Positions 7,014 to 15,565 of a stretch of DNA of 64,000 nucleotides are shown here, in pieces (within the stretch, counting starts at the first letter, position 1; each line of letters opens with the position of its first letter). This DNA comes from Spirosoma agri (GTDB lineage: Bacteria > Bacteroidota > Bacteroidia > Cytophagales > Spirosomataceae), in assembly GCF_010747415.1 (NCBI RefSeq), contig NZ_JAAGNZ010000001.1, positions 62,001 through 126,000 of the forward strand, written 5' to 3'. The notes below the pieces were generated by a model. It saw nothing but the letters and a program-made list of their open reading frames with translations, did not search any database and was not told where the DNA came from. The translations under genes were made by a program, and so were the position numbers.

Positions 7014-7880
7014 TTAGCCCAGTTTACCACCGGTTACTTCAACGATGCTGCCGGTCATGAAGCTGCCTTCGCTGGAAGCCAGCAGGACATACGCCGGAGC
7101 CAGTTCTTCGGGCTGGCCGGGGCGGGCCAGTGCGACCTCATGGCCAAAGTTCTTAACTTCGTCTTCGGGCATGGTTGCCGGAATATTGGGCGTCCAGACA
7201 GGTCCGGGGGCAACGCAGTTAACACGAATGTTGCGCTTTCCTAGCTGAATGGCCAACGATTTCGTGAATGCGTGGATAGCTCCTTTCGAGGCTGTGTAAT
7301 CGACCAGAATCGGGTTGCCAACGATACCGACAATACTACCGGTGTTGACAATGGCGTCGCCTTCGTGCAAATGCGGGAGAGCAGCCTTTACCATGAAGAA
7401 ATAGCCGAAAATATTGGTTTCGAACGTCCGGCGAAATTGCTCTTCGGAGATATCTTCAATGTTCTCCTGTGCCATCTGGTAGGCCGCATTGTTGATCAGG
7501 ATATTCAGCTTGCCATAGTGATCGACCGTTTGCTGTACGGCAGCCAAGCAGGCTGCGGAATTACGTACATCGGCCTTGATGACCAGACACTGCCGCCCTT
7601 TGCTTTCAACGATCCGCTGGGTGTATTTGGCATCGTCGGTGTTCTCGTTGTAAACGATCGCGACATTGGCCCCTTCCATCGCAAACGCAATGGCAACGGC
7701 CCGCCCAATGCCCGAATCGGCACCGGTAATGATGGCTATTTTATCGGTAAGTTTTCCCGCCGGTTTGTAGTTCGACAGATCGCTGTCGGGAGCCGGGTCC
7801 ATGTCAGACTGCCGGGCTGGGTAGGGGAGTTGCTGGCCCGGAATTTCTTCGGATGCAGGTCGGAATTCAGATGGATTCAT
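7014..7880 (-). CDS. SDR family oxidoreductase (YghA/glucose dehydrogenase-like)
   Basis: This short-chain dehydrogenase of about 288 residues has an N-terminal extension rich in proline and acidic residues before the Rossmann core. The cofactor motif is TGADSGIGRA, followed by NNAA, the catalytic Ser in NTGSIVG and the YxxxK pair in VDYTASKGAIHAF. The extension (QQLPYPARQSDMDPAPDSD) is typical of the YghA branch, which is often stress-induced and annotated as glucose 1-dehydrogenase-like. The start MNPSEF at 7880 is preferred over a longer frame beginning 27 bases earlier. It is the first gene of the minus-strand cluster with the GMC dehydrogenase, 58 bp before subunit 3. Confidence 0.88.
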   Translation of the reverse strand: MNPSEFRPASEEIPGQQLPYPARQSDMDPAPDSDLSNYKPAGKLTDKIAIITGADSGIGRAVAIAFAMEGANVAIVYNENTDDAKYTQRIVESKGRQCLVIKADVRNSAACLAAVQQTVDHYGKLNILINNAAYQMAQENIEDISEEQFRRTFETNIFGYFFMVKAALPHLHEGDAIVNTGSIVGIVGNPILVDYTASKGAIHAFTKSLAIQLGKRNIRVNCVAPGPVWTPNIPATMPEDEVKNFGHEVALARPGQPEELAPAYVLLASSEGSFMTGSIVEVTGGKLG

Positions 7881-7963
7881 TGTGCTGTTGAGTAGGTTTA
7901 CGAACACGTTATTCGGAAATTGGATAACTGAATGTTTCGCCCTTTTGTTGACAGCATACAGAA

Positions 7964-7991
7964 AGAGTCGCCTGACAAATCGGGCGACTCT
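7964..7991 (-). terminator. Possible terminator downstream of the DUF2141 gene
   Basis: AGAGTCGCC (7964-7972) and GGCGACTCT (7983-7991) form a perfect 9-bp stem with a 10-nt loop. On the minus strand it is followed by TTTCTG, a weak U-run. It lies between the DUF2141 gene and the SDR gene, so it probably ends the former's transcript. Confidence 0.5.
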
Positions 7992-8056
7992 TGATAGATG
8001 TAAATCAGCGGAACGAAGCAGTTTGATCAGAACTAGGTAAGCGGAAGCCGTCAGTT

Positions 8057-8512
8057 CTACATTTCGATCATCTTAAGCTGAATTAATTTACTGGCCGATA
8101 ACTCAAACGAACATTGATCGAAACTGGGTGGTCCCATCAGCATGGTCACATTTGAAAAGCCGAATGGCTCACTGGGCATCTGACCCAAAAAGTCCATTTT
8201 CTGATTGTCATTCAAGTCCTGATAGGCGCGTATGGCGTAACGACCGGCCGGCAGTTTGTCGAAGGTTATCGTAATGTCACCCGTCGCCGAAACGTCGACC
8301 GCCTGGGTTTTGGCGGATTGACCGGTGAAGGTAGATTCGTTGGTGGCCAGCCCGATATATAATTTCCCCGTTCGTTTGGTAACGTCGGAGATGACAACCG
8401 TTACGGTATAGGCTGCCGTATCAGCTTTGGGCTTAGCCGGCGTGATGCGTAGCGCAAATGAGTGGGTGAATAGACCAATAAGCAGGGCGAGGGTTACGAA
8501 TGTCGTTTTCAT
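8057..8512 (-). CDS. Secreted DUF2141 family protein
   Basis: This 151-residue protein with an N-terminal signal peptide (MKTTFVTLALLIGLFTHSFA) is followed by one beta-rich DUF2141 domain. Family marks seen are TGKLYIGL, FDKLPAGRYAIRAYQDLN and DNQKMDFLGQMPSEPFGFSN; the NDNQKMD stretch looks like a calcium-type loop. It is expected in the periplasm or outside. Function in the family is unknown. The ATG at 8512 was preferred because it starts the signal peptide; the frame is open 51 bases upstream without adding homology. It stands alone between the SDR cluster and recQ. Confidence 0.85.
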   Translation of the reverse strand: MKTTFVTLALLIGLFTHSFALRITPAKPKADTAAYTVTVVISDVTKRTGKLYIGLATNESTFTGQSAKTQAVDVSATGDITITFDKLPAGRYAIRAYQDLNDNQKMDFLGQMPSEPFGFSNVTMLMGPPSFDQCSFELSASKLIQLKMIEM

Positions 8513-8724
8513 TGTGGGATGATAATTGATGGTATGCGTTTCCGTCGTTGATCGACAGGACAAACATAGCGGGTCTGGAAACGCGCTGCAACTGATAGGG
8601 ACGTACTGCGCAATTCTGGGATGAACAGCAACGCCAGGGATGAACGGAAGGAGTTTGGGACGATCTGCTGATGCTATTTTCGCCGTTATGCGGTGCGCTA
8701 CGGGCTATTCTTCACTGTTATAAT

Positions 8725-8795
8725 CTGCTGGCTGACTGGTATTCGATACGCCGTATCTTGGAAGTACGGCGTATCGAATACCAGTCAGCCAGCAG
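8725..8795. repeat. Perfect 31-bp palindrome overlapping the recQ 3' end
   Basis: Arms at 8725-8755 and 8765-8795 are perfect inverted copies around a 9-nt loop. The right arm includes the last codons and stop of recQ (8785-8795), so the left arm is an inverted copy of that coding end. The central 29 nt (ATACGCCGTA, 9 nt, TACGGCGTAT) is shared with the palindrome at 15488-15562 apart from a few loop bases, while the outer arms are unrelated. It may work as a recQ terminator or cruciform. Confidence 0.9.
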
Positions 8796-10725
8796 CCTCC
8801 CCGTTGTTGAGCGTGAGGTTTCCGTTTTTCGTGTACCGGATTTCTTCCTCGGCCAGCATCTGTTTCAGTGTCTGGGCGAGTGCGTTAGCATCGGTTTGCG
8901 AAAAATAGTGCGCCAGCTGTTTAGGCGATACACCGGGGCCGTTCGCCAGCGCGACATATTCGCGTACCTGTTCCCGCACGACCGTTGAACTAATTTCGTT
9001 GCTTTTTTTCTTTTTGATGCAATTGTCGCAAATGCCACACGCTTCGCCGGGCTTCTCACCAAAATAAGCCTGGATGAGCCGTGTTCGGCATTGGGTCGGG
9101 TGTTCGGTGTAGATAATGGCCGACTGGACCTTTCGCAGCGTCAGTTCTTTCCGGCGATTCAGCTCCTGCACGTTGATCGGTAAGGTCGGCGCATCGAAGC
9201 GGGGCGTCAGAAAGGTCAGTTGTGGTTTGTCTTTCTGCTTTTCGTAAATGACGACGTTCCGTTCGTGAAGCTGCTCCAGAAGCGCCACGATTTCACTTTG
9301 GTTCAACAGAAAAGCCCGCGCTAGTGCCGATTCCGAGATCGTTATGAAGTCGGTAAAAACTTCACCGCCATACATACGCAGGATTAGTTTCAGGAACGGA
9401 TCGAACCGTGAATGCAACACCTGAAATTCATAGAGTTGCCGGTTGTCCAACACCATCAGTAAGCGCGATGGGTGAAAATAATTCTCGCTCAACTGAATAA
9501 ATCCTTCCAGCTGGAGTTGTTTCAGCGCATAATGTGTCTCCTGGGCGGGCAGGTTAAACGTGTTCGTAAACGCACTCAGGTCGAAATCGTAACTCGTGAA
9601 CAGGCCACCTCCAACGGGTACGGCCGTATAATTCGATAGAGCCTGGTATACCCGGCGTAGCATATCGCCGGGCTGATAGAGTTGTTCGGTCCGGTAGCGA
9701 AGGTTTTCCACATCGCCGTTTGTATACAGCATCACGGCGTAGGCTTTCTGACCATCCCGCCCCGCGCGTCCGGCTTCCTGATAGTATGACTCGATCGAAT
9801 CAGGAACATCCAGATGCACGACTACCCGCACATCGGGCTTGTCGATCCCCATACCAAAGGCATTGGTCGCCACCATAACCCGGATACGATTCTGAATCCA
9901 GCCGTCCTGCTTATCGGCCCGTTGTTGCGTATTGAGGCCAGCATGGTAAAAATCTGCCGATATGCCCTGTTTGTACAACAACTGGGCAATTTGCTGTGTC
10001 TGTTTGCGGCTGCGCACATAAACAATGGCACTGCCCGGCACGTTTTGCAGCACTTTGAACAAGCGAGATATTTTGTTCTCTTCCAGCACCGCCGAATAAG
10101 ACAGATTAGGCCGGGCGAAGGTCTGCCGGAAAACCTGAACGGGATTGCCGTTACTGCCGCGCAACGCCAGTTTCTCCTGAATGTCGACCTGAACATCGGG
10201 TGTTGCGGAGGCCGTGAGCGCAATGATAGGGGTTTCTGGAATCAGATCCCGAAACTCAGCTAGTTGCAGGTAAGGGGGGCGGAAGTCATACCCCCAGGCC
10301 GAAATACAGTGGGCTTCGTCAACCGCGAGCAGGCAAACCGTCATCTGTTTGGCCCGCTCGATCACCAGTTCGGTACGAAGCCGCTCCGGTGACACATACA
10401 GGAATTTGGTGTTGCCGTAAATGCAGTTATCGAGGGCGGTGTCGATCTCGCGATAGTGCATCCCCGAATAAATGGCCGCAGCCGGAATACCCCGTCTGCG
10501 CAGCTGTTCGACCTGATCTTTCATCAGTGCGATCAGGGGCGTAACGACGATACAAACGCCTTTCATGGCTAAGGCTGGCACCTGAAAGCAGATCGATTTG
10601 CCACCACCCGTGGGCATTAACACGAGCGTATCCTGCCGATCCAGCACGGCATTGACTACATCCTCCTGCATAGGCCGGAAGGTAGAATAGCCCCAAAATT
10701 GCTGTAAAATCTGTCGGACCGTCAA
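8785..10725 (-). CDS. recQ: ATP-dependent DNA helicase RecQ
   Basis: This 646-residue superfamily 2 3'-5' DNA helicase acts in recombination and fork repair. Seen in order: N-terminal FRPMQ motif 0, Walker A PTGGGKS (residues 38-44), DEAH box in AVDEAHCISAWG, motif VI QEAGRAGRDG, and a RecQ C-terminal zinc site (CGICDNC with an upstream Cys). It ends in a winged-helix region. The end (LTLNNGEAAG) follows that winged-helix segment, and no clear HRDC domain is visible. Length is close to E. coli RecQ (about 609). It is transcribed divergently from msrB, and its stop codon lies within a 31-bp palindrome. Confidence 0.96.
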   Translation of the reverse strand: MTVRQILQQFWGYSTFRPMQEDVVNAVLDRQDTLVLMPTGGGKSICFQVPALAMKGVCIVVTPLIALMKDQVEQLRRRGIPAAAIYSGMHYREIDTALDNCIYGNTKFLYVSPERLRTELVIERAKQMTVCLLAVDEAHCISAWGYDFRPPYLQLAEFRDLIPETPIIALTASATPDVQVDIQEKLALRGSNGNPVQVFRQTFARPNLSYSAVLEENKISRLFKVLQNVPGSAIVYVRSRKQTQQIAQLLYKQGISADFYHAGLNTQQRADKQDGWIQNRIRVMVATNAFGMGIDKPDVRVVVHLDVPDSIESYYQEAGRAGRDGQKAYAVMLYTNGDVENLRYRTEQLYQPGDMLRRVYQALSNYTAVPVGGGLFTSYDFDLSAFTNTFNLPAQETHYALKQLQLEGFIQLSENYFHPSRLLMVLDNRQLYEFQVLHSRFDPFLKLILRMYGGEVFTDFITISESALARAFLLNQSEIVALLEQLHERNVVIYEKQKDKPQLTFLTPRFDAPTLPINVQELNRRKELTLRKVQSAIIYTEHPTQCRTRLIQAYFGEKPGEACGICDNCIKKKKSNEISSTVVREQVREYVALANGPGVSPKQLAHYFSQTDANALAQTLKQMLAEEEIRYTKNGNLTLNNGEAAG

Positions 10726-10907
10726 TGCGTTGGTGTTTAGTAGGTGGCTGGTTACGGTTTAGAGAATACTACCGTTTCGGACGATTGGTTCAGATGCCGA
10801 ATGGTAAATCGATCAGCCAACGCTGCCGTAAACTCTACGGGTAGATATACGCTCAATTTGACGGCGAATTTACGGCGTAGAATAGACAAATCGGAATTAT
10901 GACGGTT

Positions 10908-10915
10908 TACGTTTG
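10908..10915 (+). promoter_or_regulatory. Possible -7 box of msrB
   Basis: TACGTTTG matches the Bacteroidota TAnnTTTG -7 consensus 33 bases before the msrB ATG. No good TTTG -33 partner was seen, so the call is tentative. Confidence 0.35.
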
Positions 10916-10948
10916 TGGGTGTACTATCAACTGAAAACAAAAAGGAAC

Positions 10949-11356
10949 ATGATTCAAAAGGTTATTAAGTCCGACGAAGAGTGGCGTCGCATTTTGACGC
11001 CGGAGCAATATCGCGTTGCTCGGGGTAAGGGGACGGAGCGGGCTTTTTCGGGCGAATATTGCGAAGCACATGACCCCGGTATATATGCTTGTGTCTGCTG
11101 CGGCACCGAGCTGTTCGAATCGACAACCAAATTTGAGTCGGGTACGGGCTGGCCGAGCTTTACGGAACCTATTAAGGAAGACCGGATTCGCGTAGAAAAG
11201 GATTTCAGCTACGGCATGTCGCGCGTTGAGGTGCTCTGTAATATCTGCGACGCTCACCTTGGGCATGTGTTCGACGATGGTCCTGCACCGACCGGGTTGC
11301 GCTACTGCCTGAATTCCGTGTCATTAGTGCTGAAACGGACGGCTGATGCTGAATAA
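10949..11356 (+). CDS. msrB: Peptide-methionine (R)-S-oxide reductase
   Basis: This 135-residue MsrB reduces methionine-R-sulfoxide in proteins. Four zinc cysteines are present as C48xxC51 and C97xxC100, the catalytic Cys120 lies in the RYCLNS motif, and GTGWPSF is the conserved substrate region. It is cytoplasmic, with no signal peptide. The ATG at 10949 is preceded by AAAGGAA, a plausible ribosome site, and matches usual MsrB starts. It is a single gene facing away from recQ and is followed by a long inverted repeat. Confidence is high because every catalytic mark is present. Confidence 0.96.
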   Translation: MIQKVIKSDEEWRRILTPEQYRVARGKGTERAFSGEYCEAHDPGIYACVCCGTELFESTTKFESGTGWPSFTEPIKEDRIRVEKDFSYGMSRVEVLCNICDAHLGHVFDDGPAPTGLRYCLNSVSLVLKRTADAE

Positions 11357-11361
11357 GTAAA

Positions 11362-11459
11362 GCGAACGATAGATAAGATGATCTTTGTTTCCAGCGTTCT
11401 GATGGCTACTTTGGTAGCCGGAGAACCCCTGAGCATTGGTTTGTAATTCTATCGTTCGC
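11362..11459. repeat. Inverted repeat spanning the leader of the secreted protease gene
   Basis: GCGAACGATAGA (11362-11373) and its exact reverse complement (11448-11459) flank 74 nt. Inside is a smaller hairpin, GGCTAC-TTTG-GTAGCC. The right arm ends at the base before the chosen ATG of the metalloprotease gene, so pairing would place the start codon at the foot of a stem. It could be a regulatory leader, a terminator region for msrB or a small dispersed element. Confidence 0.6.
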
Positions 11460-14135
11460 ATGTGTTTACGGAAATCATCGGTACGCGGCTTCGCGGCTGG
11501 TATGCTATTGGTCGGGTCGTTGTTAGTTCAGTCGGCGGTTGCACAAAAAAAGACTGAATCAGCCGCTTATGGCCAGTTTGTTCAGCAGTTGCGAACGGCC
11601 CTGCCCATTCCCAAAACGATCTGCTATAAAACCGATCAGGATTTCTTCACGCAAGTGGCCGCACCGGAAGCCTTCCGACGAGCCCGTCAGAATCCAAATC
11701 TACGCACCGCTGCTACCGCCACCTTTCTTGTTTCCTATACGAATTTCACGCCAGAAGCCCAGAAGGCGTTTCAGTATGCCGTGGACATTTGGGCCAGCCT
11801 GATTTCGTCACCGGTTCCGATTCGGATCAAAGCGAACTGGGTTGCACAAAATGCGGGTATTCTGGGGTCGGCGGGTCCGGCCGATATTCGACTGGGCGCC
11901 GAACTGGATTCGGGGGGGGCTCAGAAAGCCTACGGAATTTACCCGATCGCGCTGGCCGAAAAAATAGCCCGTCGCGAATTGAACAGCCCTGGTGAGTCGG
12001 ACATCAACGCCGATTTCAACCGGAACAACAACTGGTATTATGGGACGGATCAGAAAACACCCGCTGGCCAGACGGATCTTGTGACGGTCGTTCTGCACGA
12101 AATTGCGCATGGGCTGGGGTTTATCGGGTACTTCAATACGACTGGTCCTGAGGGCAATTACCTGACGGACCCCTATCTGTCTATCTATGACCACTTCATT
12201 GAAAATGGGCAGGGGTTAAAACTGGCCGTTGAAACAACCGCTTTTCCGCCCAAAACGAACAAGCTATACCAGCAGCTTACCGGCAATAATCTGTTTCTGA
12301 ATGGGCCAACCATGCAGCGGAAAGTGGGCAAACGCGCCAAACTGTATGTCCCACAGGGGTTTGACCGAGGTTCTAGCCTGTACCATCTCGATGAAACTAC
12401 GTACCCGAAGAGCGACACCAATTCGCTGATGACGCCCCGGATTGGCAATGCCGAAGCGATCCATTCACCGGGACCGCTGGTTCTGAGTCTTCTGGCTGAT
12501 ATTGAGTGGAAAACGACGTCGCTGCTTCATAAACAGCTGGCTAGTAGCGAAGACGAAACGGATGTGGTATTTCGGGTGAAACTGGTTAGTGATACCCTCG
12601 TGGCACCCGGTTCGGTCAGGCTATTCTACCGCAAAAGTGCACTCACGGCAACCGATACGACCTTTACCGCCGTCACGCCAACGCTCATAGCCGGTAGCAC
12701 GTCTGTATATGCGTATACCATGCCTGCGAGTGTTGCCAAAGGGGATGTCTGGTATTATTTCCGGGCGCAGGATGCCTCCGGGCGAACGTTCACGAATCCT
12801 GGCCGAGCCACTGATAATACGCAACTACTTCATAACGTGCGGTTTGGCGCTGATCGATTGCCACCAACGGTTGCGTTCAGTCCATCGAAAAACTTTATAT
12901 ATAATCCGGCAGTAGTCGATAGCTTGCCCATTTACGCTCGGATTGCTGACGACCGGAGCGTCGCTTTCGTTAACGCGAACATCGATTCGGCATATGTCGA
13001 TTATCAGGTCAACGGAATTGCTCAGCCTAAATTGGCGTTACGCCCGACGGCCTTTACCATCGGCAGTATTCAGTACGACAGCGTGTACAGCAATCGAATT
13101 ATAATTCCGGCCAATTCACTGAAAGTTGGCGACAAGATCAGTTATCGGATCGTTGTTCGGGATGCGTCGAAGGCTAAAAACCGGACGGTCAATCCACAGA
13201 CCGGGTTTTACGAATTGACGGTAGTGGGCCTGAAACCGGTCACTGAGCAGTATAGAAATACGTTTCAGGATGTGGCTACCACCAGTGATTTTGCAGGCTA
13301 TCGCTTCAGTCAGACCACGCCGTCGGGCTTTTCTGATCCCGCCATTCATTCGGAACACCCCTACCAGAACGGATCGGATTTCAAGGCGCAGAGTAATGCT
13401 GAATATGTGCTGCTGGCCCCCATAAAAATCAAGGCCAATCCCGACAGTGCGGTCATGCGATTTGATGAGATCGTGCTGGTCGAGCCCAGTGATGCCGGTA
13501 GTCCGTTCGGAAGCTCGGGTTTTTATGACTACGTAACCGTGGAAGGGTCGGGTGATAACGGGCAGAGCTGGAAACCGCTCGTAACGGGTTATAATTCCAA
13601 TAATCAATACGATTGGTACGCAGCCTACACGAGTAAGCTGGTAGCTGGCTCAAACGCCCAGGAGCAGAATTCAGCCGCCACAGGAACGCCATCTTTGTAT
13701 AAGCGCCACGAGATTTCCCTGGTGAGCAACGGCAACTTCAAAGCAAACGACCAGATACTGATTCGTTTTCGGTTGTTTTCCGACCAGTTCGCTCACGGCT
13801 GGGGATGGGCTATTGATAATTTACAGATACAGGTACCACCCCCTCCGCCCGTGTTGGGCAACGAACCACTCAGTGCCGGTACGTTCTCCGTCTACCCGAA
13901 TCCGGCCAGTACGGGCTCGCTTCGTGTAGAGGCTGACCTGGTTAAACCGATTGCCGAAGCCGGTCTCTCGATCACCGGAACAACGGGTCAGACGCTGCGT
14001 CAGTTGACAGTAAAAGTAGCCGGGCGGAAACTAGATGAGCAACTGGACATCAGTCAGTTACCAGCGGGCCTGTATTTTCTGAAACTCAAAGCGGGTGATT
14101 CGGTACTGACCCAGAAAGTCATTATTACACGTTAG
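11460..14135 (+). CDS. Secreted T9SS-exported metalloprotease-like protein
   Basis: This protein of about 891 residues has an N-terminal signal peptide (GMLLVGSLLVQSAVAQ), a metzincin-like zinc site in VLHEIAHGLGF, and a long beta-rich middle region that may contain Ig-like and jelly-roll domains. The C-terminal 80 residues carry a type IX secretion sorting domain beginning FSVYPNPAS and ending in GLYFLKLKAGD and VITR. It is therefore expected to cross the outer membrane by T9SS and act outside or on the surface. I took ATG 11460; an upstream in-frame TTG at 11436 lies inside the inverted repeat. The zinc motif lacks an obvious third histidine at the usual spacing, so activity is not assured. 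Confidence 0.85.
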   Translation: MCLRKSSVRGFAAGMLLVGSLLVQSAVAQKKTESAAYGQFVQQLRTALPIPKTICYKTDQDFFTQVAAPEAFRRARQNPNLRTAATATFLVSYTNFTPEAQKAFQYAVDIWASLISSPVPIRIKANWVAQNAGILGSAGPADIRLGAELDSGGAQKAYGIYPIALAEKIARRELNSPGESDINADFNRNNNWYYGTDQKTPAGQTDLVTVVLHEIAHGLGFIGYFNTTGPEGNYLTDPYLSIYDHFIENGQGLKLAVETTAFPPKTNKLYQQLTGNNLFLNGPTMQRKVGKRAKLYVPQGFDRGSSLYHLDETTYPKSDTNSLMTPRIGNAEAIHSPGPLVLSLLADIEWKTTSLLHKQLASSEDETDVVFRVKLVSDTLVAPGSVRLFYRKSALTATDTTFTAVTPTLIAGSTSVYAYTMPASVAKGDVWYYFRAQDASGRTFTNPGRATDNTQLLHNVRFGADRLPPTVAFSPSKNFIYNPAVVDSLPIYARIADDRSVAFVNANIDSAYVDYQVNGIAQPKLALRPTAFTIGSIQYDSVYSNRIIIPANSLKVGDKISYRIVVRDASKAKNRTVNPQTGFYELTVVGLKPVTEQYRNTFQDVATTSDFAGYRFSQTTPSGFSDPAIHSEHPYQNGSDFKAQSNAEYVLLAPIKIKANPDSAVMRFDEIVLVEPSDAGSPFGSSGFYDYVTVEGSGDNGQSWKPLVTGYNSNNQYDWYAAYTSKLVAGSNAQEQNSAATGTPSLYKRHEISLVSNGNFKANDQILIRFRLFSDQFAHGWGWAIDNLQIQVPPPPPVLGNEPLSAGTFSVYPNPASTGSLRVEADLVKPIAEAGLSITGTTGQTLRQLTVKVAGRKLDEQLDISQLPAGLYFLKLKAGDSVLTQKVIITR

Positions 14136-14195
14136 TTCGTAGGTTTACAACATTTGGGTTGTGGCTGGTACGATTCGATCGCCCGACGATGTAAA

Positions 14196-15482
14196 ATGAT
14201 GAATGTCTTCAAGAAAACGACTTTCCTGCTTTTGCTGGCTGGTTTCCTGACGAACTGCTCACCGGCGCGTCGAATCAGCCGTGATCTGCACACGAAGTCG
14301 ACATATACCGATCACTTTACGGGCGTCGCGTTGTTCGATCCTGCCAAGCAGCGGATGCTGATTCAGCACAATGCCGATAAGCCATTTACGCCCGCGTCGA
14401 ATACGAAACTGTTCAGTTTTTATGCGGGTCTGCTTTCGCTGCGTGATTCATTGCCCGCGTTTCGCTATGCCGTTCGGCCCAATGCCGCGCAGGGCGATTC
14501 GCTGATCGTTTGGGGCACGGGCAACCCGCTGCTGCTACACCCCGATCTGCCCGATACCACCCTACTAGCCTTTTTGCGCAACCGAACGGAGCGATTGTTT
14601 TTCTCACCCGCGATGTACGATGGTCCCCGATTCGGACCGGGCTGGGCCTGGGACGATTACAATGATGACTATTCACCTGAATTGGCCGCGATGCCCATCT
14701 ACGGCAACGTCGTTCGATCGGTGAACGGCCACGTGAGTCCTCGCCGGTTTGCGGATAGTGTCCGGGTGACCGATGACGCAAAGCCAGGCCTGCGAAGGGC
14801 TGAATTTAGAAACCAATTTACGCGTCCTGCCAACGATCGACCAGCGCGTCAGGATGTGCCGTTCCGGTGGTCGCCCGAGTTAGTCGCTCAGCTGCTGACC
14901 GATACGCTTCATCGCCCGGTAAGCGTCGTCAATCTGCCGGTGCCACCTGATGCCCGACTGGTGCACGGAACATCGACGGATTCGCTCTACAAACGAATGC
15001 TTCGGGTGAGCGATAACCAGTTTGCGGAACAGGTGCTCTTCATGGCTTCGGCTGAACGAATGGCTGGTAAGCTCATGCCAACCGTCGAGTTGCAGCGCGT
15101 TGCGGACAGTTTACAGTTGCCAGCCGCTTCGGCAAAGTGGGTCGATGGCTCTGGCTTATCCCGCTACAATCTCTTTACGCCCAACGTGTTAATCGAATTG
15201 TTGAAAAAGATCGCGGCTAAAATTCCGCAGGAGCGATTATTCGTACTGTTGCCAGCCTCCGGGCAGTCGGTTACGTTACGATCCATAGCGTCCGCCGATA
15301 AGCCCTACATTTTTGCCAAATCGGGTTCGATGAGCGGTGTCTACAATCTGAGTGGCTACGTATTGACAAAGCGTGGGAAGGTGCTCTACTTCAGTATTAT
15401 GAACAATAACTTCACGCAACCCGTAAGCGAAATGCGTCGCCGAACAGCGGAATTAGTCAAGGAGATTCACAACCGGTTTTGA
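14196..15482 (+). CDS. D-alanyl-D-alanine carboxypeptidase, PBP4/DacB-like lipoprotein
   Basis: This serine peptidase of family S13 has about 428 residues and an N-terminal lipobox (LAGFLTNC), so it is probably lipid-anchored in the cell envelope. Penicillin-binding motifs are seen in order: SNTK (SxxK) in FTPASNTKLFS, SDN in RVSDNQFAEQ, and KSG in FAKSGSMSGVYN. The family trims or cuts peptidoglycan peptide bonds. Two adjacent ATGs (14196 and 14199) are possible starts. It begins 60 bp after the T9SS protease gene on the same strand and is convergent with the APC permease gene, with a 36-bp palindrome between. Confidence 0.88.
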   Translation: MMNVFKKTTFLLLLAGFLTNCSPARRISRDLHTKSTYTDHFTGVALFDPAKQRMLIQHNADKPFTPASNTKLFSFYAGLLSLRDSLPAFRYAVRPNAAQGDSLIVWGTGNPLLLHPDLPDTTLLAFLRNRTERLFFSPAMYDGPRFGPGWAWDDYNDDYSPELAAMPIYGNVVRSVNGHVSPRRFADSVRVTDDAKPGLRRAEFRNQFTRPANDRPARQDVPFRWSPELVAQLLTDTLHRPVSVVNLPVPPDARLVHGTSTDSLYKRMLRVSDNQFAEQVLFMASAERMAGKLMPTVELQRVADSLQLPAASAKWVDGSGLSRYNLFTPNVLIELLKKIAAKIPQERLFVLLPASGQSVTLRSIASADKPYIFAKSGSMSGVYNLSGYVLTKRGKVLYFSIMNNNFTQPVSEMRRRTAELVKEIHNRF

Positions 15483-15487
15483 GACTA

Positions 15488-15562
15488 GTTAAGTTTCTGG
15501 TTGACGGATCATACGCCGTATCTTTGAGATACGGCGTATGATCCGTCAACCAGAAACTTAAC
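15488..15562. repeat. Perfect 36-bp palindrome between convergent genes
   Basis: Arms at 15488-15523 and 15527-15562 are exact inverted copies with a 3-nt loop. Beyond the arms, the CTAGT at the permease stop is mirrored again after a 2-nt bulge. The 29-nt centre (ATACGCCGTATCTTTGAGATACGGCGTAT in outline) nearly matches that of the palindrome at 8725-8795, but the outer arms are unrelated. It fills the 83-bp gap between the DacB-like gene and the permease and probably acts as a two-way terminator. Confidence 0.92.
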
Positions 15563-15565
15563 CGA

